The notes beneath the pieces were generated by a model. It was not told the origin of the DNA and ran no database searches. It worked only from the letters and a program-made list of their open reading frames with translations. The position numbers and the translations under genes were made by a program. A stretch of 5,947 bases of DNA, taken from contig CASEPH010000343.1 of assembly GCA_949289625.1 (NCBI GenBank), positions 1-5,947 on the forward strand, written 5' to 3'. Source of the DNA: an uncultured Clostridia bacterium. GTDB taxonomy: Bacteria; Bacillota_A; Clostridia; Oscillospirales; Oscillospiraceae. This document shows positions 1 through 5,185 of the stretch, piece after piece (within the stretch, counting starts at the first letter, position 1; every line of letters starts with the position of its first letter).

Positions 1-537
1 GATGTAGTCGTAGATCCAAGGGTGGACGCCGTTCTGGGCCGCCCACTCCAGCCAGAGCCGGGCATCCGCCCGCAGCTCCACATGGAACATACGGTTGAGC
101 AGGGCGGAGGACATGGGCCGGGTAATGGCGTTGTCCTGGGCCCGGTTGCCCGCTCCCACCACGATGGAGCCCTCGGGGAGATGGTACTCCCCCACCCGGC
201 GCTCCAGGATCAGGGAGTAGAAAGCCTTCTGTACCTCCTGAGAGCAGGCGTTGAGCTCGTCCAGGAACAGGCAGTAGGGCTCGTCCCGGGCAATCATCCT
301 GGGCGGGCAGAACACGCTCCGCCCGTCTGCGATCTGTGGCACGCCGATGATGTCCTCCGGGGCCAACTGGCTGCCCAGCAGGGACACACAGGGTAGGCCC
401 ACTTGCTCTGCAAACTGCCCCACGATACTGGATTTCCCGATACCTACTTGGCCCCAGATGAATATTGGCCGTACCAAGCCCACGTTCAGCAGGATGTCCA
501 GAAGCTGTTTCTGGTTGACGGTTGTTGTAAGATTCAC
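1..537 (-). CDS. MoxR-type AAA+ ATPase, partial (C-terminus beyond left edge)
   Basis: A minus-strand frame stays open for 179 codons from a GTG at 537 to the window edge. It has the AAA+ set in order: Walker A GQVGIGKS at residues 29-36, Walker B CLFLDEL at 89-95, sensor-1 Asn in GAGNR (Asn131), and a probable arginine finger in LLNRMF (Arg149). The short N-terminus before Walker A and the ED-x2-G segment (residues 61-65) fit MoxR-like ATPases. These hexamers usually act as chaperones with a von Willebrand A-domain partner encoded just downstream, which here would lie outside the window. The GTG start is chosen because AAGGAAGG sits just upstream (541-550). A terminator and a small hairpin precede the gene, suggesting its own or an attenuated promoter. 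The substrate cannot be inferred. The ATPase class is secure; the subfamily is less so. Confidence 0.9.
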   Translation of the reverse strand, partial: MNLTTTVNQKQLLDILLNVGLVRPIFIWGQVGIGKSSIVGQFAEQVGLPCVSLLGSQLAPEDIIGVPQIADGRSVFCPPRMIARDEPYCLFLDELNACSQEVQKAFYSLILERRVGEYHLPEGSIVVGAGNRAQDNAITRPMSSALLNRMFHVELRADARLWLEWAAQNGVHPWIYDYI

Positions 538-552
538 GGTTTCCTTCCTTTC

Positions 553-569
553 CGGCGGATTGACCGCCG
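553..569 (-). promoter_or_regulatory. Small hairpin next to the ribosome site of the ATPase gene
   Basis: CGGCGG and CCGCCG form a perfect 6-bp stem around a 5-base loop. It lies immediately 5' of the purine-rich ribosome site (541-550) of the GTG-started ATPase gene. It leaves that site exposed, so it might stabilise the leader or keep the site open. It could also be a chance GC palindrome. No known riboswitch was recognised. Confidence 0.35.
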
Positions 570-575
570 ATACAC

Positions 576-614
576 AAAAAGATAGCCCACCGGAACGCTT
601 TGCTCCGGTGGGCT
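576..614 (-). terminator. Intrinsic terminator upstream of the ATPase gene
   Basis: An 11-bp perfect stem (584-594 with 604-614, AGCCCACCGGA/TCCGGTGGGCT) encloses a 9-base loop. On the minus strand it is followed by ATCTTTTT, the usual U-run. It closes transcription coming from the small membrane-protein ORF. Only about 40 bases remain before the ATPase start, so either the ATPase promoter is squeezed into that gap or this hairpin acts as an attenuator in its leader. Confidence 0.8.
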
Positions 615-690
615 TCATTGTTATAATATATCGTTAAAATCTTTGTGAAAACAGAAGTGTACCATACACGTTTTAAGATATTGACTGAAT

Positions 691-870
691 TTATCTTCTG
701 GTACCGAGACAACGATTCCAGAAACCACCATCTTTTTCCACGAAAAAATCCACACGATCCACCTCTATAACATCGGGTTCTATCTCAGCAGATACAACAA
801 TAGTTGCTACAAGGACTACACCAACGAGGGCCAGTGATGCCAGCCCAATTATATATTTCCAAAATCCTAT
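691..870 (-). CDS. Small single-pass membrane or exported protein with apparent ATA start
   Basis: A 59-codon frame begins ATA-GGA-TTT-TGG and ends in TAA. The product opens GFWKYIIGL, followed by a hydrophobic segment (about residues 6-28, rich in Leu, Val, Ala, Ile) and VVSAEIEP, which resembles a signal-peptidase site or the end of a membrane anchor. The remaining ~30 residues are charged and end in NRCLGTRR. A textbook AAAGGAGGG site (877-885) lies 7 bases from the ATA, and no ATG, GTG, TTG or CTG occurs between the in-frame upstream TGA and this point. Either ATA is used as a rare start or an ATG was mutated and the gene is dead. It sits between two terminators, 23 bases past the upstream hairpin region, so it would need readthrough or a hidden promoter. 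No family was recognised. Confidence 0.5.
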   Translation of the reverse strand: MGFWKYIIGLASLALVGVVLVATIVVSAEIEPDVIEVDRVDFFVEKDGGFWNRCLGTRR

Positions 871-877
871 TTTTATC

Positions 878-883
878 CCTCCT
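878..883 (-). promoter_or_regulatory. Strong Shine-Dalgarno site fixing the ATA start
   Basis: AGGAGG on the minus strand is spaced 7 bases from the ATA at 870-868. This is the best ribosome-binding match in the window, and it is the main reason for taking the small ORF seriously despite its non-standard start codon. Confidence 0.7.
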
Positions 884-905
884 TTATTCGGTTGTTCTGA
901 TTTTG

Positions 906-943
906 ATTGAAAAAGAAATCCCCGGAGTTTTCACCCCGGGGAT
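906..943 (-). terminator. Intrinsic terminator after the lysine-free protein gene
   Basis: ATCCCCGG and CCGGGGAT (918-943) pair, extended by a G-U and a G-C pair, giving about 10 bp around a TGAAAA-type loop. TTTCTTTTTC follows on the minus strand. It begins 11 bases after the stop codon of the acidic protein gene, as expected for the end of that transcript. Confidence 0.85.
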
Positions 944-954
944 CCTGATCCATG

Positions 955-1902
955 TTAGAGATTCGGAATGATCTCATTTACGGTATACTCGTAGAGTTCG
1001 GTAGTTGTAGTGTTGATGTCGGAATCATCCCATCTGGTGAAGCTGCTGGTCGGCATGGTTGTATAATCATATCGATCGAAGGAAACACCTTCAATACCAC
1101 TAATTGAAGTTATCGACGGATTCGGTAGTTCTATCACATACTCATCCATGTAAACCGTCGGCCAATCAGCATCGAGGTCATCTGCATAGTCCATACCCAT
1201 CCAATCATTTGTTGGGTTGTCCAAGCGAACTGCACAGCAGATCTGGCGATCCCAACTGACCATCGGTCTGCCATTGATAGTATTATAGAACGCATGAAGA
1301 TATCCGTCCGCATCAGGCATTAAGTATACCCAATAGATAAATTCATCGCCTTGCTCATTGGTGTACTGTGTCCAGTACCAATGATCGGTGTCAAGTGTAT
1401 AATACTCACATGGCTCGACATATACTATTCCCATAGTATCATACGTAGTCTGTTGCTCGGCTACTATAGAACCGTCCCATTGCTCACGAAAAACAACCTG
1501 ATCGTGGCTATCTCTGTTTGCATATGACTCGTCCAGCATAGCAAACAAATTATTATACCAAGTCTCGATATCTTGCAAGTGTTGCTGAGCATTCAGAGCC
1601 TCGGACTCCTCGATATCAGATGCACCGTTATTGGGATCCATAGCAACTAACGTGTCCATATACATATCCGCAGATATTCCTTCACTGACTGCATAGTCAT
1701 ACAACGCTGCTGCAGAGTATCCGTTCTCAACAATAAAATTCTGAATCTGCTGAGTCATACGAGGGTTCACTTCATCATCGAAGCACCAATGAACGATACC
1801 ATCTTCATCGATGTACATATTATACACCATGCCGTACCCGGCATAAAAAATCAAAAAATTAGATGAGTTCTCTGATGTATCTTGTCGTGGCACAAGGTCC
1901 AA
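955..1902 (-). CDS. Highly acidic, lysine-free protein of unknown function; 5' end probably damaged
   Basis: This frame of up to 315 residues matches no family I recognise. It is strongly acidic: about 58 Asp/Glu against nine Arg and no Lys at all. It is also rich in Tyr, Trp, Asn and Thr, with repeated aromatic-acidic runs such as DHWYWTQYTNEQGDEF and DWMGMDYADDLDADW. That composition suits an extracellular or surface protein, but no signal peptide is present in this frame. The furthest possible start, TTG at 1902, has no ribosome site; an ATG about 25 codons in also lacks one. A signal-like hydrophobic segment lies just upstream in a frame displaced by one base (1859-2023), so a frameshift may have cut off the export signal. 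Base composition is more AT-rich than the flanking genes, suggesting transfer. A terminator follows directly. The reading frame is convincing; the start and function are not known. Confidence 0.7.
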   Translation of the reverse strand: MDLVPRQDTSENSSNFLIFYAGYGMVYNMYIDEDGIVHWCFDDEVNPRMTQQIQNFIVENGYSAAALYDYAVSEGISADMYMDTLVAMDPNNGASDIEESEALNAQQHLQDIETWYNNLFAMLDESYANRDSHDQVVFREQWDGSIVAEQQTTYDTMGIVYVEPCEYYTLDTDHWYWTQYTNEQGDEFIYWVYLMPDADGYLHAFYNTINGRPMVSWDRQICCAVRLDNPTNDWMGMDYADDLDADWPTVYMDEYVIELPNPSITSISGIEGVSFDRYDYTTMPTSSFTRWDDSDINTTTTELYEYTVNEIIPNL

Positions 1903-2023
1903 TTACCACAGCATACTTCAAAATTGAACCGATTAAAACAAATATAGCAAAGTACGCTTTATTTCTTGTCTTTCCTGCACCGTATAATATTCCTGATTCC
2001 TGCTGTTTGACCTTTTTGCATGG
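1859..2023 (-). pseudogene. Orphan signal-peptide-like segment, out of frame with the downstream gene
   Basis: A 54-codon open stretch lacks any standard start near its 5' end. It encodes the polar stretch KTRNK, then AYFAIFVLIGSILKYAVVI, then GPCATTRY, ending in TAA at 1859-1861. A short basic region, a hydrophobic core and a following Cys is the layout of a signal peptide or lipoprotein leader, although the bases before Cys do not give a standard lipobox. It overlaps the first codons of the acidic protein gene, one base out of phase. The simplest reading is that it was that gene's N-terminus before an indel. A programmed frameshift or chance hydrophobicity are alternatives. Confidence 0.45.
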
Positions 2024-2121
2024 TCATGACCAACTAGCCAGATTCTAACAGGGTTTTGGCATAGTACTGCATCACATTGATACCCATTCAATAAATGATA
2101 GTAGGCATCTTTATATTTCAT
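1933..2121 (-). pseudogene. Probable decayed small ORF (MKYKDAYYHLLN start)
   Basis: An ATG at 2121-2119 opens a 62-codon frame starting MKYKDAYYHLLN and continuing to a TAA near 1933. The first ~12 residues resemble the N-terminus of a family of short helical clostridial proteins as I remember it (MKYK-x-A-Y-x-H-L-x-N then x-DA). The rest (NPVRIWLVGHDHAKRS and on) does not look like that family, while other frames contain fitting pieces such as LVMTMQKGQTA. This suggests one or more frameshifts. The ATG overlaps the TGA of the upstream remnant as ATGA, a translational-coupling arrangement. The family resemblance is from memory and weak. Confidence 0.3.
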
Positions 2122-2386
2122 TGGCAAAAGGCCAGGACCTCCTCCGCCATATCCAGGATGGTCTCCCTAAAGTGGGTGCCCGACACCACGATGGCAATGA
2201 TCCCGACTGGGGAAGATAGCCTTGGAAGGGTAAAAGGCAACGTCGAGTGCCACCACTAGGGTTTCTGATATTAGGTGCTTCACAGACCTGCTTCCCAGAT
2301 AAGCAGAGTAAAGCCTGAACGTTCTTTGGCCCCAACACCTGTGGTTCTTCCTTCTGTTTACAAACATGGTTGCTTAATTTCAGCAA
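2118..2386 (-). pseudogene. Remnant of a GC-rich gene, 3' end intact, upstream part frameshifted
   Basis: The last 28 codons (2201-2118) read IIAIVVSGTHFRETILDMAE and then EVLAFCQ before TGA. G/C third positions dominate and the pattern is that of a folded protein's last beta strand plus terminal helix. Upstream, coding-like pieces occur in a second frame (VVALDVAFYPSKAIFP) while the first frame is blocked by a TAG in the CCC-TAG-TGG context, so the gene is broken. No family was identified. The stop overlaps the next start as ATGA. The upstream boundary near 2386 is approximate. Confidence 0.35.
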
Positions 2387-2432
2387 GCTCGTTTGCTATT
2401 ATTTTGTGCATCGCCCCAAAATGAGCAAAGCC

Positions 2433-2461
2433 TTATTAGCATATCTTCTTTTCAGCTTCAA
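2433..2461 (-). promoter_or_regulatory. Possible sigma-A promoter in AT-rich gap
   Basis: On the minus strand TTGAAG is followed after 17 bases by TAATAA, in an AT-rich stretch (2393-2530) that otherwise holds no gene. It would point toward the decayed ORFs at 2386-1933 and the acidic protein gene. Such matches are common in AT-rich DNA, so this is only a candidate. Confidence 0.25.
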
Positions 2462-2531
2462 ATGCATTTTTCAAAAAACAAACACTTTATTTGCTTAGTA
2501 TACGCAGGCTCTGACATACCAGCTCGCCCAG

Positions 2532-2582
2532 AAACAACAGATTCCCCGGTTTTCCACTGGAAAGCCGGGGAATCTGTTGTTT
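2532..2582. terminator. 51-base near-perfect hairpin, probable bidirectional terminator
   Basis: AAACAACAGATTCCCCGG (2532-2549) pairs perfectly with 2565-2582. Pairing continues inward through one G-U pair and five more pairs to a 3-base loop, giving 24 bp in all. The AT-rich outer part gives U-rich ends (CTGTTGTTT) in both directions. It lies about 370 bases past the malic enzyme stop and just before the plus-strand gene fragments. It can stop minus-strand readthrough from the malic enzyme operon. The length and symmetry exceed the other terminators here, so a mobile palindromic repeat is an alternative. Confidence 0.6.
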
Positions 2583-2583
2583 A

Positions 2584-2706
2584 CTCGATTTTACCCCAAA
2601 TTTCTTACCGGAGAAACTTGATAGCAACCTGGGCGGCAAGTTGTTGGAGGCGGACTTGCCCCCGGAACTGCTGGACACGGTGTCAAAGGACGAGCGGGCG
2701 CCTTGA
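2584..2706 (+). pseudogene. Plus-strand gene fragment, first piece
   Basis: A frame open on the plus strand reads LPEKLDSNLGGKLLEADLPP then ELLDTVSKDERAP and stops at TGA 2704-2706. Codon use from about 2626 is GC-rich and protein-like, with an amphipathic Leu/Glu/Asp pattern. No start codon with a ribosome site was found: the open frame runs back into the hairpin at 2532-2582, which may have replaced the 5' end. No family was recognised. Together with the piece ending at 2836 it probably represents one deleted or frameshifted gene. The left boundary is approximate. Confidence 0.35.
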
Positions 2707-2767
2707 CAGGGGTACTGTCCTGCCCCCCGCCCTCCTACCTGCAGAATCCGACACGGGTGTATGGTAG

Positions 2768-2836
2768 GCCTTCGCCCAACTGGAGACACGCTTTACCGTG
2801 GACGGGGATGTGTTCCACGTCCGGCCAGCGAAATAA
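2768..2836 (+). pseudogene. Plus-strand gene fragment, C-terminal piece
   Basis: After a TAG at 2765-2767 the plus strand reads AFAQLETRFTVDGDVFHVRPA then Lys and TAA (2834-2836). The alternating hydrophobic pattern ending in a basic tail looks like a genuine protein C-terminus, and third positions are mostly G or C. The preceding ~60 bases give no sensible link to the fragment ending at 2706, implying deletion or frameshift between them. Function unknown. Confidence 0.35.
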
Positions 2837-2955
2837 GCATTTGCGCTTAACCTTTGGGTTGCCTGTTTTTTTCTGCAGGGCGTGCAACAAGACCAGTCTC
2901 TCAGGGATGTTGAGGGAGGAAAGGGAGCAGTGCCGCGGAAGGAATCCGCCCAGAT

Positions 2956-4125
2956 TCAGATTCGGGCAATTCCCTGCTTTCTGGCTTCATCTGCCACTGC
3001 CTGCGCTACCGCATCTGCTATGCTTTTTTCCAACGCTGACGGCAAAATATTCTCCGGATTTAGTTCCTGCTCCTTTACCTGAGCTGCCAGTGCCTCTACG
3101 GCCCGAATCTGCATTTCGGAAGTGATCTCCCTGGCCCGCACTGCCAGCGCGCCTTTAAATATTCCGGGAAATACCAGCACGTTGTTAATCTGATTTGGAA
3201 AATCGGATCGACCGGTACCTACCACGGCGGCACCGGCTTTTTTGGCCTCATCAGGCATAATTTCCGGTGTAGGGTTGGCCATGGCAAAAACAATTCCCCG
3301 GTTCATAGAGGCTACCATTTCAGGACTGACAAGATTGGGCCTGGACACTCCTACAAATGCATCGGCGCCTTTCATTGCATCCGCCAGACTGCCCCGTTCA
3401 TGACCGCAGTTGGAAATGCGGGCAATTTCCTGCTGCTCCGCATTCAGAGACTCATCTCCTTCGCAAAGGATACCGTTAATATCACACAGTACAATGTTTC
3501 CAAATCCCATGGAGATAAGCAGCTTGCCGATAGCTATACCGGCAGCTCCCGCACCATTGATTACAATTTTCATCTGTCCCATCTGCTTACCGGTAACTTT
3601 CATCGCATTGCGCATCGCAGCGGCTACCACAATTGCCGTACCATGCTGGTCATCATGGAATACAGGAATATCGCACCGTTCCTTCAGTCTCCGCTCCACC
3701 TCAAAACAGCGGGGAGCGGAAATATCCTCCAGATTGATTCCGCCAAAACTCTTGGAAATAAGATAAATGGTTTCCACCAACTTGTCTGTATCCTGGGTAT
3801 CTACACAAATAGGAAACGCATCCACTCCGGCAAATTCTTTGAAGAGGACGCATTTCCCCTCCATAACCGGCATTCCGGCGGCGGGGCCAATATTGCCCAG
3901 CCCAAGCACGGCGGATCCGTCAGTAATGACGGCCACCAAATTGCTGCGCCGGGTAAGGGCAAAGGATTTCTCATAGTCCGCAGCAATCGCGCGGCAAGGT
4001 TCTGCTACACCCGGCGTATATACCAGTGAGAGGTCTTCCCTTGTCTGAATGGGCTTTCGGGACACAACCTCGATTTTGCCCTGCATCTCATAGTGTAGCT
4101 TGAGGGATTCCTGATTGACGTCCAT
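2956..4125 (-). CDS. Malic enzyme, complete (probably NAD-dependent, decarboxylating)
   Basis: This 389-residue enzyme should convert malate to pyruvate and CO2 with reduction of NAD(P) in the cytosol. It has the small bacterial malic-enzyme layout. The substrate domain carries [12 protein letters not shown] with catalytic Tyr36 and [18 protein letters not shown] with catalytic Lys91. Metal ligands are Glu133-Asp134 in NLEDISAP and Asp159 in FHDDQHGTA. The nucleotide fold has GAGAAG at 191-196 and the late [10 protein letters not shown] motif. Length is normal for the short form lacking a phosphotransacetylase-like C-terminal domain. The ATG at 4125 has AAAGGG about 10 bases upstream. It lies 36 bases after a truncated fumarase, whose product malate is its substrate, pointing to an ancestral operon. 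It is the only undamaged enzyme of that set here, and its original promoter may be lost. NAD versus NADP preference cannot be read with certainty. Confidence 0.95.
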   Translation of the reverse strand: MDVNQESLKLHYEMQGKIEVVSRKPIQTREDLSLVYTPGVAEPCRAIAADYEKSFALTRRSNLVAVITDGSAVLGLGNIGPAAGMPVMEGKCVLFKEFAGVDAFPICVDTQDTDKLVETIYLISKSFGGINLEDISAPRCFEVERRLKERCDIPVFHDDQHGTAIVVAAAMRNAMKVTGKQMGQMKIVINGAGAAGIAIGKLLISMGFGNIVLCDINGILCEGDESLNAEQQEIARISNCGHERGSLADAMKGADAFVGVSRPNLVSPEMVASMNRGIVFAMANPTPEIMPDEAKKAGAAVVGTGRSDFPNQINNVLVFPGIFKGALAVRAREITSEMQIRAVEALAAQVKEQELNPENILPSALEKSIADAVAQAVADEARKQGIARI

Positions 4126-4161
4126 AGTTCACGCACCCTTTCTTTCCAAAATAAGAAATTG

Positions 4162-4656
4162 TTATATCATTCCCTCCGGATGAAATATCTGCTCGAACCG
4201 CTCCGCGCTGAGAAACCCGAGGCTGACGCAGGCCTCCTTCAGAGACATTTGTTCTGCATAGGCCTTCTGTGCGGTTTTGGCCGCATTTTCATAGCCAATA
4301 TAGGGATTGAGAACCGTCACCAGCATTAGGGACTGGTGCAGATTCTTCATGCACCGCTCCCGATCTGCTGTTATCCCGGCGACACAGTTTTTGTTAAAGG
4401 AATGGATGCAGTCAGTAAGCAGCCGCACAGGCTGCAGGAAATTGTAGATACAAACAGGCATAAACACATTAAGCTCAAAATTCCCCTGAGAAGCGGCAAT
4501 TCCTACCGCCACATCATTCGCCATAATTTGGACAGCCACCATGGTCACCGCCTCACACTGGGTGGGGTTGACCTTACCAGGCATAATGGAGGAGCCTGGT
4601 TCATTTGCCGGAATGCGGATCTCCCCCAGCCCGCACCGGGGGCCGGAAGCCAGCCA
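4162..4656 (-). pseudogene. Class II fumarase, C-terminal third only
   Basis: The frame begins [20 protein letters not shown] and holds the class II signature [13 protein letters not shown] with the catalytic-loop serines. It runs to a normal C-terminus ([17 protein letters not shown]). About 164 residues remain of an expected ~460, which puts the break near residue 300 of a typical fumarase. The first two thirds, with the catalytic His and most of the substrate site contributed by other subunit regions, are missing, so hydration of fumarate to malate cannot be expected. Upstream it is joined in a different frame to an MmgE/PrpD fragment. The ATG inside the signature (4584) has no good ribosome site. 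It precedes malic enzyme by 36 bases. Aspartase is related, but the PGKVNP form and ending favour fumarase. Confidence 0.88.
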
Positions 4657-5182
4657 GCCCCAGGCAGTGTTCCGTCTTCTTCTGATCCACTTTCAGCAAA
4701 TAAGCGCCCCCTGCGGCAGCCCCTATCACGCCGGTAATACTGGCATGTCAACCCCGTTCATGCAGCGCGTGGGCACAGATGCGCCCCAGCTTGCATTCCA
4801 CTTCCGTGGCCACGGCAAAGGCCTGGATGAGCTGGGCGCCGCTGGCGCCCGTTTCCTCGCCTATGGCCAGCAGCGTGGGCAGCACAGCCACCGTCGGGTG
4901 CCCCAGATTGGAGCTTGCCGTATCATCCAGCTCCAGCTCATGTCCGCTGATTCCGTTGAGGAAGGCCGCATCCCGCATGGAGAAGTTCCGGCCGATTCCG
5001 GCCACAGTGGCCCGGCCGCTCCCCTCTGTAATCGTCAGGGTCCGCTGAACCACCGGGGTCTTACTGCCCAGCAGCATAGCCCCTATGGTGTCCAAAATGG
5101 ATCGTATGCAAAGCCTTCGCTCCTTTTCTCCCAGGGGAACGGGGTCTTGGATAAATTGCGCAAAGCGTTGGCTCAGCGTCAT
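4649..5182 (-). pseudogene. MmgE/PrpD-family protein, N-terminal part with in-frame TGA
   Basis: An ATG at 5182 with GGGGAGG 8 bases upstream opens a 144-codon frame that stops at TGA 4748-4750. The family features are clear: RSILDTIGAMLLG near 27-39, NGISGHELELDDT at 76-88 with the conserved His81 and Asp86-Asp87, and GHPTVAVLPTLLAIGEE at 94-110. Reading through the TGA in the same frame gives [20 protein letters not shown] and then [13 protein letters not shown], the next conserved stretch of this family. The stop therefore interrupts a homologous frame, very likely a TGG-to-TGA change. Homology ends at about 4649, where fumarase begins, leaving ~180 of a usual ~450 residues. Family members include 2-methylcitrate dehydratase, aconitate decarboxylase and iminodisuccinate epimerase. 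The start lies 3 bases after the lyase stop, so the two were co-translated. The lyase neighbour favours an epimerase-like role, but this is inference. Confidence 0.85.
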
Positions 5183-5185
5183 ACT

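Noticed and set aside
599..627. Plus-strand TATAAT at 622-627 with TTGCTC 16 bases upstream
   Set aside because: The -35 match is poor and part of the terminator stem, and no plus-strand gene follows downstream.
22..637. Plus-strand open frames opposite the MoxR ATPase and its leader
   Set aside because: The minus strand encodes Walker A, Walker B and sensor motifs in order; the plus frames have no ribosome site or motif.
2487..2789. Minus-strand open frame of 100 codons between malic enzyme and the AT-rich gap
   Set aside because: It is a Ser/Gly/Pro-rich translation with no ribosome site, crosses the large hairpin and runs antisense to the better-supported plus fragments.
2843..2955. Possible terminator directly after malic enzyme
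   Set aside because: Only a 5-bp GCGGA/TCCGC hairpin without a U-run was visible; nothing else was recognisable in this gap.
2703..3125. Plus-strand open frame of 140 codons running into the malic enzyme 3' end
   Set aside because: Its second half is antisense to malic enzyme and its first half is Pro/Cys/Arg-rich in a frame different from the coding-like fragments there.
3400..4029. Long plus-strand open frame (209 codons) opposite malic enzyme
   Set aside because: It lies wholly antisense to a gene with complete catalytic motifs and shows low-complexity His/Arg/Ser-rich sequence without family features.
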